A DNA stretch of 48,943 bases. Source: Dehalococcoidia bacterium. Lineage in GTDB: Bacteria > Chloroflexota > Dehalococcoidia > Tepidiformales > Tepidiformaceae. Below, one piece after another: positions 40,141-48,893 of the stretch. The stretch's first letter is position 1. Each line of letters begins with the position of its first letter. The notes beneath the pieces were generated by a model. The model made no database searches. It was given only the letters and a program-made list of their open reading frames with translations, and was not told the DNA's origin. Made by a program: the position numbers and the translations under genes. The stretch covers positions 65,381 through 114,323 of the forward strand of contig JAHDWR010000001.1 of the NCBI GenBank assembly GCA_023382755.1, in the 5' to 3' direction.

Positions 40141-40281
40141 AACCTTACGACCTCACTGGTCAGGATAAAAGGTACGCCGCCCCGCGCTTCTTGATTGGAG
40201 CCGGGCGGCCCCGAGCAACAGCAACGCCATCCGTGGCCGGACCGGTAATCGGGACGCGACCGGCGTGCTGTCATTTTCCTT

Positions 40282-40691
40282 GTGACGCAACTGACGACTG
40301 CTGCTCTCGACCTCGCGATCCTCACCAAGTTCTACCGGGGCATGGCTGCCCCGTCCCGCCTCGCGATCATGTTGCGGACGGCGAGCAGACGTCGGGCGAG
40401 ATCGCCACCCGCACCGGGTTGTCGGCGAGCAACACGAGTCGCCACCTCGCCTGTCTTCGCGAATGCGGGCTCGTTGAGTCCCGGTAGGACTGGCGAACGG
40501 TGTACTACTGCCTCGCTCGCGGGGTCAGCGAGGTGCTCGAACACAACGCCGCCGTCGCGGCCGAGCTGGCAGAGCGCATCGCTGCTTGCGAGAACCCGGC
40601 GATGAAGGAAGTTTACGGTGCCGATTCGGTGCCGCTCATGGAGGACAGTTCCCGTATGACGACGACTGCGCCATCCGGAGGCAGCCGGTAA
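40282..40691 (+). pseudogene. Broken ArsR-family regulator gene (frameshift plus internal stop)
   Basis: The frame from 40282 gives TKFYRGMAAPSRLAIMLR, the first helices of an ArsR protein. Near 40378 the reading must shift by one base to continue SGEIATRTGLSASNTSRHLACLRECGLVESR (recognition helix and wing start), then meets TAG at 40485 where a residue is expected, and goes on DWRTVYYCLARGVSEVLEHN. The C-terminal half includes ACENPAMKEVYG. Two lesions make it non-functional. It stands upstream of the Cu-ATPase and was probably its regulator. Confidence 0.75.
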
Positions 40692-40705
40692 CGAGCCCCG
40701 GACCA

Positions 40706-40720
40706 TCTATCTGAGATAGA
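40706..40720. promoter_or_regulatory. 15-base perfect palindrome TCTATCT-G-AGATAGA
   Basis: Seven-base arms around one G, in the gap between the broken arsR and the Cu-ATPase, about 240 bases before the leader ORF. Far more AT-rich than its surroundings. Looks like an operator for a dimeric repressor, but I cannot name the family. The rest of the 250-base gap holds GCCGGCG repeats and one hairpin. Confidence 0.5.
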
Positions 40721-40765
40721 CATGCCGGCGCTTCGCGCAGCCGGCGTTGCCGGCGTTCTGCTGGT

Positions 40766-40782
40766 CGGCGGGCTCCCCGCCG
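40766..40782 (+). terminator. GC hairpin between broken arsR and Cu-ATPase
   Basis: CGGCGGG-CTC-CCCGCCG, seven perfect pairs, 75 bases past the arsR remnant. No T-run. Could end the arsR transcript, or act as an attenuator before the leader ORF at 40944. Confidence 0.4.
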
Positions 40783-40943
40783 GCCGCCTCCGCTCAGAAC
40801 CGCTTGCTGGCCATCGTAGGTAGGATGGTTGACGTTGCCGCCCCTCGCTGCGCACCTCGCCGTCCTGGGATGTGCTCGCTGGATCGGATACCTCTGACGC
40901 GAGCGGGCTGGTGACGATCAGGGTCGCCAGGGAGGAGATGCAG

Positions 40944-40988
40944 ATGGCTCACTTCACCGCCGCCAGGTTCCCGGGCGACGCGACATGA
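40944..40988 (+). CDS. 14-residue leader ORF overlapping the Cu-ATPase start
   Basis: ATG to TGA encodes [14 protein letters not shown]. The only good ribosome site here (GGAGGAG, about 6 bases ahead) serves this small ORF, not the ATPase, whose ATG at 40985 lies in its stop (ATGA) and has no ribosome site. So the ATPase is most likely translated by re-initiation after the leader. Confidence 0.45.
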   Translation: MAHFTAARFPGDAT

Positions 40989-43948
40989 ACGCAGCGGAAG
41001 TCAGCGTGACCCTGGGCGGGCTCGCCATCATCGCGATGCTTGCCTGGTTCTTCTTCGGTCCGAAGCAGGCGCGCCGGGCCGAACTGCGCGGCGGCGTCCA
41101 GGAGATCGCGATCACCGTGAAGGGCGGGTACTCGCCCGACCTGATCCGTGTGCTGCAAGGTGTTCCCGTCCGTCTCGTCTTCGACCGCCAGGAGGGCAGT
41201 GACTGCACCTCGCGGGTGGTCTTCCCGGACTTCCGGATAAGCAAGTCGCTCCCGGCCTTCCAGCGGACATCGGTGGAGTTCACGCCCGAGCGTACCGGTT
41301 CGTTCGGCTTCGCCTGCGGTATGAACATGGTGCACGGCACCATCGTGGTCGAGGAGGCAGCGACCGACGGGAGCGCACCCCCGGAGAAGCCGGCCAACGG
41401 CGAAAGTCATGAGCACGAGGTGGCGAGGGCGGTCGGCGTCGGACCGACGATACAAGTCGACGGGGTGTCCCGGGTGGAGTTCGCACTGCTGGGCGGAGGT
41501 GTGACCTGCCCCACATGCGTCACCAATATCGAGTCGTTCGTCGAGCAACTTCCGGGGATCGACCGCGTTGATGTGAACTTCGGAGCGGAGCGGGTGACCG
41601 TGGCCTTCGACCCGACGCAGGTATCGGTTGCAGAAATGAAGGCGGCGATTGAGTCGTCGGGATACAGGGTTCGCGAGCGCGAAGAGCCGGGCTCGGCTGA
41701 AACTGAGGACGCTGAAGCCTCGGCGCGCCAGGCCGAGATCCGGGACCTCACGCGGCGCGTGGTCTTCGGCGCGGTGCTCACCATCCCCGTCGCTTCGATG
41801 GTGATGCTCCACGAGTTCTTCGGCGCTGACTGGATCCCGGAATTCCTGCTCGACCGTTGGTTCCAATTGGCGCTCATCGCGCCGGTGATGGTGTACACCG
41901 GCTGGCCGATCCATGTCACGGGCTGGCTCACCCTGCGCCATCGCACAGCGGACATGAATACGCTGATCACGCTCGGCACGATCTCTGCGTTCGCGTACAG
42001 CCTTGTAGTGACCGTGGCACCCGATGCTCTTTCGGAAGACCTCCGCGAGGTCTACTACGAAGCGGTCGGAGTCATCCTCACGCTCATCCTCCTCGGCCGT
42101 TTGCTCGAGGCCCGGGCGAAGGCAGGGACCGGGGCGGCCATCCGCAAGCTCATCGGCCTGCAGGCGAAGACTGCGCGCGTCGTCCGGGACGGGCAGGAAG
42201 TCGAGGTTTCGCTCGTTGAGGTAATGCCGGGTGACGTCGTCGCCGTCCGGCCTGGCGAAAAGGTGCCGGTCGATGGCGAGTTGCTGGAGGGACGCTCGAG
42301 CATCGACGAGTCCATGGTGACCGGCGAGTCTCTCCCCGTGACGAAGGAAACCGGGGATACGGTGATCGGGTCGACCATCAACCAGACGGGCGCGTTCCGC
42401 TTCCGGGCGACAAAGGTCGGAAAGGACACGATGCTCGCCCAGATCGTCAGGCTGGTGGAGCAGGCCCAGGGCTCGCGGGCGCCGATCCAGCGCCTGGCGG
42501 ACGTGGTCGCGAGCTACTTCGTGCCGGCGGTGATCTTCATTGCGATTGCGACGTTCGTGGTCTGGTACGACTTCGGCTCGGAGCCAGCCTTCACCTTCGC
42601 CCTGGTCAGCGCGGTGTCGGTGTTGATCATCGCCTGCCCCTGCGCCCTGGGACTGGCGACGCCTCTCTCGATCATGGTGGGCACGGGCAAGGGCGCCGAG
42701 AACGGCATCCTCATCCGCTCGGCGGAGGCGCTCGAGACCGCTCACAAGCTCCAGACGGTGGTGCTGGACAAGACCGGCACGATCACCCGGGGCCAGCCCG
42801 CGCTCACCGACGTCATTGCCAATGGCGCGCTGCCGGAAGACGCGTTGCTGCGCCTGGTCGCATCCGCTGAACGCTCCTCCGAGCACCCGCTTGCCGAGGC
42901 CATCGTCCGCGGGGCGGAGGAGCGCGGCCTCGCGCTGGCGGAAGCAGGCACCTTCGAGTCCGTAACCGGCAAAGGGGTACGGGTCACTGTCGACGGACGC
43001 CAACTCCTAGTCGGCAACCGCCGCCTGCTGGTGGACGAGGGAATCGACATCGCCACGCTAGAAGGCGATGCCGAGCGGCTGGCGGGCGAGGGCAAGACGC
43101 CCATGTTCGTCGCGGTTGACCAGCGGACGGCCGGGCTCGTGGCCGTCGCCGACACGGTCAAGGAGGACTCGCGAAGAGCCGTGGCGGCGCTCCAGGGGCT
43201 TGGCCTCGAGGTAGTGATGATCACCGGCGACAACCGCAGGACCGCCGACGCGATCGCGGGCCAGGTGGGAATTACGCGCGTCCTTGCCGAGGTCCTGCCC
43301 GAGGACAAGGCGCTCGAGGTACGCCGGCTCCAGGACGAAGGCAGGCTCGTCGGGATGGTCGGCGATGGGATCAACGACGCCCCGGCCCTCGCTCAAGCCG
43401 ACGTCGGCTTCGCCATCGGGACAGGTACCGACGTGGCGATCGAGGCGTCGGACATCACCCTCATCTCGGGAGAGCTCCGGGGCGTAGTCACCGCCATCTC
43501 CCTGAGCCGGAGCACGATGCGCAACATCCGCGAGAACCTGTTCTTCGCGTTCGTCTACAACACGGTTGGCATCCCGGTTGCGGCCGGAGCGCTCTACCCA
43601 CTGCTCGGCTGGCAGCTCAGCCCGATGATCGCCGCCGCCGCGATGGCGCTAAGCTCGCTCTCGGTGGTCGCCAACGCCAACCGCCTCAGGACGTACGGGG
43701 TGCCGCCGCTCGCCAGCCCGGCTGCGGGCGCCGGTTCGCTGACGACAACGCCCGAGCCTGATCAGCAAACAACATATCCAGGAGGAACAGCCATGGCAGA
43801 GACAGTCAAAGACCCGGTTTGCGGGATGGATATCGACCCGGCGACCGCTGCCGCGAGCGAGGAGCACGAAGGCAAGACGTACTACCTCTGCTCACACGCC
43901 TGCCACCAGAAGTTCAAGACGGACCCAGCGCTGTACGTGAGCCAATGA
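40985..43948 (+). CDS. Cu(I)-exporting P1B-ATPase fused to cupredoxin, HMA and YHS domains
   Basis: 987 residues. (1) An N-terminal helix, then a cupredoxin-like domain (about 30-118) with Cys near 74 and CGMNMVHG near 111. (2) HMA domain with GVTCPTC (about 175). (3) P-type ATPase core: TGES (about 446), [12 protein letters not shown] (CPC near 550), DKTGT (about 594), SEHPLA (about 632), GDGIND (about 793), then YN (FVYNTVG) and MALSS in the last helices, the Cu(I) P1B-1 signature. (4) A C-terminal YHS domain ([10 protein letters not shown] ... [11 protein letters not shown]), a metal-binding treble-clef-like motif. CopA homologues normally lack parts 1 and 4. It exports Cu(I) with ATP. An internal start ahead of YHS is described separately. 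Confidence 0.93.
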   Translation: MNAAEVSVTLGGLAIIAMLAWFFFGPKQARRAELRGGVQEIAITVKGGYSPDLIRVLQGVPVRLVFDRQEGSDCTSRVVFPDFRISKSLPAFQRTSVEFTPERTGSFGFACGMNMVHGTIVVEEAATDGSAPPEKPANGESHEHEVARAVGVGPTIQVDGVSRVEFALLGGGVTCPTCVTNIESFVEQLPGIDRVDVNFGAERVTVAFDPTQVSVAEMKAAIESSGYRVREREEPGSAETEDAEASARQAEIRDLTRRVVFGAVLTIPVASMVMLHEFFGADWIPEFLLDRWFQLALIAPVMVYTGWPIHVTGWLTLRHRTADMNTLITLGTISAFAYSLVVTVAPDALSEDLREVYYEAVGVILTLILLGRLLEARAKAGTGAAIRKLIGLQAKTARVVRDGQEVEVSLVEVMPGDVVAVRPGEKVPVDGELLEGRSSIDESMVTGESLPVTKETGDTVIGSTINQTGAFRFRATKVGKDTMLAQIVRLVEQAQGSRAPIQRLADVVASYFVPAVIFIAIATFVVWYDFGSEPAFTFALVSAVSVLIIACPCALGLATPLSIMVGTGKGAENGILIRSAEALETAHKLQTVVLDKTGTITRGQPALTDVIANGALPEDALLRLVASAERSSEHPLAEAIVRGAEERGLALAEAGTFESVTGKGVRVTVDGRQLLVGNRRLLVDEGIDIATLEGDAERLAGEGKTPMFVAVDQRTAGLVAVADTVKEDSRRAVAALQGLGLEVVMITGDNRRTADAIAGQVGITRVLAEVLPEDKALEVRRLQDEGRLVGMVGDGINDAPALAQADVGFAIGTGTDVAIEASDITLISGELRGVVTAISLSRSTMRNIRENLFFAFVYNTVGIPVAAGALYPLLGWQLSPMIAAAAMALSSLSVVANANRLRTYGVPPLASPAAGAGSLTTTPEPDQQTTYPGGTAMAETVKDPVCGMDIDPATAAASEEHEGKTYYLCSHACHQKFKTDPALYVSQ
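43793..43948 (+). CDS. Possible internal start giving a free YHS-domain protein
   Basis: Within the ATPase frame, AGGAGG (43780-43785) stands 7 bases before an in-frame ATG at 43793. The 51-residue product ([16 protein letters not shown]...) would be a complete YHS protein, the same size as stand-alone members. Either both forms are made, or the site is left over from two separate genes that fused after loss of a stop codon. The linker before it ([15 protein letters not shown]) looks like translated intergenic DNA. Confidence 0.45.
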   Translation: MAETVKDPVCGMDIDPATAAASEEHEGKTYYLCSHACHQKFKTDPALYVSQ

Positions 43949-44069
43949 TGGCTCAGTCGAGCACAGTCATCCCCGCGTCCGAGCCATCGGTGGGTGTGCG
44001 GGAGGTTGTCGGCAGCGCACCACTTACACGACGTCGGCCGTGTTCGGCGACGCCTCCTGGGAGGTGCTG

Positions 44070-45302
44070 ATGCTCCGCTCAATCGACCTTTCGCCGGTGT
44101 CGCTCGAACTGTACGAGGCCGCGCTCGGCCGCGAGGTCGTCGACGACCTGCGAGAGGCAGCCAGACCGCTGCGCGGCCGGCGCGTGGCACATGTCAACGC
44201 GACGGCGTACGGCGGAGGCGTCTCGGAGTTGCTGCGGTCCACCGTGCCGCTCTATCGCGCGCTGGGCATCGACGCCGACTGGCTCGTGATACCCGGCACG
44301 ACCGAGTTCTTCGAGGTGACCAAGGGCTTCCACAACGCGCTCCAGGGAGCAGAACTCGATCTGACGGACGAGGTCAAAGCCACCTACCTGAAGCAGAACA
44401 GGCTGATCGCCGAACGGTTCGACGGCGAGTATGACTTCGTCTTCGTCCATGACCCGCAGCCGGCGCCCCTTCGGACGCTGACCGGGGCCAAGAATGCCCG
44501 CTGGGTATGGCGCTGCCATATCGACACGTCCCAGCCGAACCCAGAAGTACTCGCCTTTCTCGAGCCGTTCATCACGCCCTACGACGCGGTTGTGTTCACC
44601 CTCCCGGACTTCATCCCGCCAGACCTTCGGCATCACCGGTTCGCGATCATGGCCCCCGCCATCGACCCGCTGAGCCCGAAGAACATGACCGTGCCCATGG
44701 AGCTCTGCCAGCGCATCGTCGCCTGGACGGGGGTGTCGCTGCAGCGGCCGCTGGTGACGCAGATTTCCCGGTTCGACCCATGGAAGGACCCCCTGGGGGT
44801 AATCGCGGTCTTTCAGGAGGTCCGCCAGCAGATACCGGGAGCACAACTCGCCCTCCTCGGACAGATGGCGCTTGATGACCCTGAGGGTTGGTCGATGTAC
44901 GACACGATCCAGGCAGAAGTGGCTAACGACGACGACATCCACGTTTTCACCAACTTCACCGGGATCGGCAACCTGGAGGTCAACGCCTTCCAGTGCTGCT
45001 CGCAGGTCGTCGTGCAGAAGTCGATCCGGGAGGGCTTCGGACTCGTGGTCTCGGAGGCACTGTGGAAGGGGACGCCCGTGGTCGCTGGGCGGGCCGGCGG
45101 CATTCCGCTGCAGATGGGCGAGGGCATCGGCGGCTTCCTGGCAAGCGGGACGACGGACTTCGTCGACCGCATCGTGCAGCTCCTGCGGGCCCCCAGGCTT
45201 GCGCAGGAGCTTGGCACATCGGGGCGCGCAAGTGTACGCGAGCACTTCCTGGTACCGCGGTTAATCCGCGAGGAGCTCGCCCTCCTCGCGTCACTGGCGT
45301 AG
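44070..45302 (+). CDS. treT: TreT-type trehalose synthase (GT4 glycosyltransferase)
   Basis: 410 residues. Start at the ATG at 44070 with GGGAGGTG just upstream (an ATG at 44040 has none). It shows HVNATAYGGGVSELL (acceptor/nucleotide loop), VWRCHIDTSQPNP, ISRFDPWKDP and the GT4 motif EGFGLVVSEALWKGTPVVAGRAGGIPLQ. These match trehalose glycosyltransferring synthases, which reversibly join glucose from ADP- or UDP-glucose to free glucose. The next gene, galT-like, begins 4 bases after its stop, suggesting a shared sugar-nucleotide pathway; trehalose is a common stress protectant. Confidence 0.85.
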   Translation: MLRSIDLSPVSLELYEAALGREVVDDLREAARPLRGRRVAHVNATAYGGGVSELLRSTVPLYRALGIDADWLVIPGTTEFFEVTKGFHNALQGAELDLTDEVKATYLKQNRLIAERFDGEYDFVFVHDPQPAPLRTLTGAKNARWVWRCHIDTSQPNPEVLAFLEPFITPYDAVVFTLPDFIPPDLRHHRFAIMAPAIDPLSPKNMTVPMELCQRIVAWTGVSLQRPLVTQISRFDPWKDPLGVIAVFQEVRQQIPGAQLALLGQMALDDPEGWSMYDTIQAEVANDDDIHVFTNFTGIGNLEVNAFQCCSQVVVQKSIREGFGLVVSEALWKGTPVVAGRAGGIPLQMGEGIGGFLASGTTDFVDRIVQLLRAPRLAQELGTSGRASVREHFLVPRLIREELALLASLA

Positions 45303-45306
45303 GCGA

Positions 45307-46347
45307 ATGGCGGAGCTCCGTCGGGACCCTCTGACTGGCGAGTGGGTCATTCTGGCCCCTGAACGAGCCGCACGGCCCCACGAGTTCGTCCACTCACGGC
45401 GAGGCAAGCCCGTGCCCCGGTACCGCAAAGACTGCCCGTTCTGCCCCGGCAATGAAGAGATGACCCCGGCCGCCTCGCTCGAGCTGACAGACGAGGCGAG
45501 AGCGAAGTGGTCCATTCGCGCGTTTCCGAACCGGTACGCCGTGCTGACGCCGAATCCCGAGGCACCGAGCGCCCAGAGCGACGACCGTTTGGTGCGGCTG
45601 CCAGCTCGGGGCGTGCACGAAGTGATCGTCGAGAGCCCGCTGCACAATCGCTTTCCCGATCGGCGGACCCCGGAGGAGTTCGTCGGACTCATCCGCGCCT
45701 ACCAGCTACGCAGCGCAGCTGCTATGGCGCTGCCCGGCGTCGCTTACGCGCTCGTCTTCAAGAACCACGGCGCCGGCGCGGGGACATCGTTGGTCCACCC
45801 CCATTCGCAGATTATCGCGACCCCGGTGCTGCCAGCGCGCGCTGAACGGACCGCGCAACGCGCTGACGAACACTGGCGCGACACGGGCCGGTGCCTGACG
45901 TGCGAGGTAGCCGACGGGGAGCTGACTTCGGGGAATCGGGTCGTACTGACGACCGACAATTTCGCGGTGGTCGAGCCCTTTGCGGCAGGACAACCGGCGG
46001 AGACGTGGATCATGCCCATCGCCCACGCGACCCCGTTCGTGACGATGGAGATCGAGACGATCAATGAGTTCGCGGGCGTTCTCCAAACCACGCTCCGGCT
46101 GGTTTCGGAGTGCTTCGGCGACCCGGATTACAACTACGCGCTCCACCAGGAGCCGCCGGACGAGACGGCCTGCCGCTGCCAGCATTGGTACCTCCAGGTC
46201 TTGCCGAGACTGAAGGAGCCGGCCGGCTTCGAGCTCGGCTCAGGGATGGCGATCAACACACTATCACCCGAGGTCGCCGCTGAACGCATGCGCGGCCCGC
46301 TGGGCGGGCGTGGAGCTGTCATCCCGCCGCAGGGCAAGGATGTGTGA
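45307..46347 (+). CDS. galT: Galactose-1-phosphate uridylyltransferase family protein (GalT-like)
   Basis: 346 residues with two GalT/HIT halves. Zinc ligands CPFCPGNE near the start; catalytic HPHSQ in SLVHPHSQIIATP (near residue 163); a Cys pair in GRCLTCEV. GalT moves UMP between hexose-1-phosphates; close relatives act as ADP-glucose phosphorylases. Next to treT, one possibility is that it links trehalose breakdown (NDP-glucose) to glucose-1-phosphate. Substrate cannot be fixed from sequence. ATG start 4 bases after treT. Confidence 0.88.
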   Translation: MAELRRDPLTGEWVILAPERAARPHEFVHSRRGKPVPRYRKDCPFCPGNEEMTPAASLELTDEARAKWSIRAFPNRYAVLTPNPEAPSAQSDDRLVRLPARGVHEVIVESPLHNRFPDRRTPEEFVGLIRAYQLRSAAAMALPGVAYALVFKNHGAGAGTSLVHPHSQIIATPVLPARAERTAQRADEHWRDTGRCLTCEVADGELTSGNRVVLTTDNFAVVEPFAAGQPAETWIMPIAHATPFVTMEIETINEFAGVLQTTLRLVSECFGDPDYNYALHQEPPDETACRCQHWYLQVLPRLKEPAGFELGSGMAINTLSPEVAAERMRGPLGGRGAVIPPQGKDV

Positions 46348-46357
46348 TGCTTTCAGC

Positions 46358-46370
46358 CTGCGTTTCGCAG
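46358..46370 (+). terminator. Weak hairpin after galT
   Basis: CTGCG-TTT-CGCAG, five pairs, 11 bases past the galT stop, with a few further pairs outside. Could end the treT-galT transcript. The remaining gap to 46573 contains no gene. Confidence 0.35.
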
Positions 46371-46573
46371 TAGGCGGGTAGTGGCCGGCGGAGACGAGTG
46401 TCGCCGGGAGGGACGAATCAAAGCCGGATGCCTGCCGGGACCGCTGGCCCGGGACCTTCTTGCCGTCCAGGACGAAGGCAGGGCCGCCCGCGTGCCTGCA
46501 GATTGTTCCGAGGGCTGAAATCGCGCGGCGACAATCGCTGAATCGTGCCTGGGGGCGGTCCGGCCGTTAGGGA

Positions 46574-47169
46574 CTACGCGAGCACGACGAGAAGCACGAA
46601 GACGGGATAGCCTAGGAGCAGCCCTGTACCAGCGAGGCGCTCGAGCCGGCGGGTGGGGATTGCGAGAGCGATCGTGCCGACGAAGAGCCCGATCATGATG
46701 AGCACGGGCACGTGGAGTCTGGTCGCGTCGGAGACCTGAATCCGGTTCACAAGGGCACCGGCTCCCAAGCTCATCGTGACGTTGTAGCCAAAGGATCCAA
46801 CCACTCTGGCGAGGGCCACATCGGTCGATCCTCTACGCACCGCCGACCAGACGAGCACCACCAGTTCGAAGGCAGTGGCGAAACCAACCACGGTCAGTCC
46901 CAGCTTGGTCTGGGTCTCCTCCACGCCCGTGATCTGGCGAACCGCCTCGACCAATCGAATGCGATGCCCGGCGCTCCACGCGCAGAGGCGGTGACCACGG
47001 TAGCCAACTCTTCGGGTTCAGCGCCCGCAAGGAGGAGTGCGAGGGCGAACGTGCCTACGCCGAGCCGAATCGCCGCTCTACCGAGATGCTCGGCAAAGGT
47101 TTCTGCACCCCACACGATCACCGCGACGCCCACTACGAGGGCTGGGAGCCAGATGAGCCACTCACCCAC
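46574..47169 (-). pseudogene. Decayed calcium/sodium-type cation antiporter (CaCA family)
   Basis: Two frames with similarity to the two repeats of CaCA exchangers. From 47169: helices and LLLAGAEPEELATVVTASARGAPGIAF (alpha-1 repeat), ending about 46950. In another frame: LGLTVVGFATAFELVVLVWSAVRRGSTDVALARVVGSFGYN (alpha-2 repeat) to 46574. The whole is about 600 bases, against more than 900 for a full gene, so the middle is deleted and the frame shifted. Probably non-functional. Confidence 0.65.
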
Positions 47170-47549
47170 CGCTGAACGCCCGGGGTCCCGGCATCGCGGG
47201 ACGAGCGGAAGATGCTGCGGCGGAGACCAGGCGAAAGATCACAGCGCCATCATCCGCGATTGTTCCGCAACGGCCGCGAGGAATCGGCGAGGATGCCGAC
47301 GTCAGGCAGGGCCTGTGCGGCTGCGGCGAGGACTAGCGGGACCGAGTCCAGCGTCGCCCGGTGGGTGAAGAGGGGTGCCTGGAACCAACTACCGCAAGAA
47401 CAACATACAGTTGCACTCCAATTCTGTTCCAATCGGCACGTCCTAACCTGACGTTGACCTACGCCCGCATGCCCTGGATGGGGCTTGGCGCAGCAACCTC
47501 GGCCTGCACACGCGGGGATGGGTCTGTTGGGAAGGGATAGGATGGCGGG
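47170..47549. other. Gap before the last CDF-like gene, with a likely leaderless promoter
   Basis: 380 bases without a supported gene. TAGGAT (47538-47543) ends 6 bases before the GTG at 47550, compatible with a leaderless transcript. TCTGTTCCAAT at 47423-47433 is an exact inverted copy of a word in the repeat cluster at 48374. Nothing else stands out. Confidence 0.45.
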
Positions 47550-48215
47550 GTGAGCCAGCTTCGGTCATACCCCTTCGCCTTCGCGCTTCTTGCGATCACG
47601 CTCCTTTACAACGTCGCTGAAGGCGTCATCGCCATCGCGAGCGGCCTGCGGGCGGGTAGCCTCGTGCTCCTGTCGTTCGGAGCGGACAGCTACCTCGAAG
47701 TGCTCGCCGCCGCGGCAGTGATGTGGCGCTTGTCCTACAGGGATGAGGAAGCGGGCGAGCGCGCCGAGGGGAAGGCACTGCGGTTCCTCGGCGTTACCTT
47801 CCTCACACTGGCTGCGGCGGTCGTCGTCCAGGCCGTAGTCGCTCTAGCCACGCGGGACGGGGCGTCAGAGTCACGCCTCGGGATCGCACTACTGACCGCA
47901 TCGCTCGTCATCATGCCCGTGCTGGCACTGGCGAAGCTTCGTACCGCCGCGAAGTCGAACCTCCCCGCGCTGGCAGCCGAAGCGAAGGAAACGGTGGCCT
48001 GCTCATACCTGAGCCTTACCGCACTCGCTGGATTGCTTGCGACTGCCATGTTCGGTGCTTGGTGGATCGACTCCTTTGCGGCACTCCTGATGGTGCCCTG
48101 GCTTGTTCGAGAGGGGCTGGAAGGCATCAGGGGAGACGCTTGCTTCGACGGTGCCAAGACGTGCTGGTGTCGCGAGTGCTGGTTTGGCCTTCGGGGCTGC
48201 ACGGACACCGCTTAG
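47550..48215 (+). CDS. CDF-like cation transporter with a cysteine-rich tail
   Basis: 221 residues, about five or six helices. Helix 2 has GADSYLEVLAAAAVMW (DxxxE instead of DxxxD), helix 5 starts AAEAKETVACSYLSL. The last 25 residues are CFDGAKTCWCRECWFGLRGC, five cysteines, where the ferredoxin-like domain would begin in CzcD. This tail may bind metal. Similar short CDF relatives are known in actinobacteria and Chloroflexi, but substrate is unknown. GTG start with a -10 hexamer 6 bases ahead. Confidence 0.75.
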   Translation: MSQLRSYPFAFALLAITLLYNVAEGVIAIASGLRAGSLVLLSFGADSYLEVLAAAAVMWRLSYRDEEAGERAEGKALRFLGVTFLTLAAAVVVQAVVALATRDGASESRLGIALLTASLVIMPVLALAKLRTAAKSNLPALAAEAKETVACSYLSLTALAGLLATAMFGAWWIDSFAALLMVPWLVREGLEGIRGDACFDGAKTCWCRECWFGLRGCTDTA

Positions 48216-48893
48216 AGGCTTGCTCTCGCCGCCATTCGCCAGGTCCCCCGATGGCATGGAGGTGTTTTCCCAAGCTCTCAGGATGGGTAAGTAGCCGCGC
48301 AGGCCACCGAGTCACGCACAGCTCTGGCACAGTGCGCCCCGCCGTGGCCGGTCTGGACTCGACTGGAACCCCAATTGGAACAGACCGGCACCATTTGGAA
48401 CGGATGGCCCGGAATCCTGGAACGGGATTGGAACGGTCACGGCTAGGCTGGCCTCCAGAAATCGCGACTTGCCGGTGTTGCCAGACCGAACTACCGGTAC
48501 GGAAAGCCCATCCGCGATGTCAGCAAGGATCTCCGCAAGGAAAACGAGCTCGCTCTCCAGGCTGAAGTCGAACCAGGGCAAGCAACTAAAGGAATCCAGT
48601 AGCAAGGAGTACCAGCCAACGACATCAATCCACCAGTCAACGAGAACGACAGCGAAAAGGAGACCAGCAGCCGATCAAACCATAGCCAACGATTCCGTCC
48701 CATCTGAACTCAAACCGGCCGTAGCCCACGCGCATCGCGCAAGGACTCGGTCGTGCAGTGCCCTTCCCGGTCATTGGCCGCGTTGAGGTCCTGCTCCAAC
48801 GAAAGCCTCACACGATCCCGCTTCTCTTCCCGAGATGCAGGAACCCGTGCGGGGCTTTCCCTGCGTCCGCCAGATCCCCGAAAGGAGAAAGCC
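48216..48893. other. 678-base stretch without a supported gene
   Basis: Left part holds the TGGAAC repeat cluster. Bases 48460-48700 are noticeably poorer in GC than the rest; a plus-strand frame there reads NYRYGKPIRDVSKDL followed by RKENELALQAEVEPGQ and a stop, protein-like but with no start or ribosome site I can find, so perhaps an eroded gene of foreign origin. The last 190 bases lead up to the next gene and have no clear promoter. Confidence 0.5.
48364..48434 (+). repeat. Cluster of five TGGAAC direct repeats
   Basis: TGGAAC begins at 48364, 48376, 48396, 48418 and 48429: intervals 12, 20, 22 and 11, close to whole helical turns. Three copies are preceded by T (TTGGAAC). The word ATTGGAACAGA at 48374 recurs inverted at 47423, on the other side of the CDF-like gene. 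Candidate protein-binding array. Confidence 0.5.

Noticed and set aside
40949-43003. Long open frame (684 codons) on the minus strand opposite the Cu-ATPase
   Set aside because: It mirrors the GC-rich codon pattern of the ATPase, has low-complexity Arg/Asp-rich product, no ribosome site and no family motif. Similar long antisense frames at 2782, 13343 and 44079 were rejected for the same reason.
46420-46437. B12-box-like string (AAGCCGGATGCCTGCC) after galT
   Set aside because: Only the 3' part resembles a cobalamin riboswitch; the 5' half would have to lie inside galT, and no plus-strand gene follows within reach.
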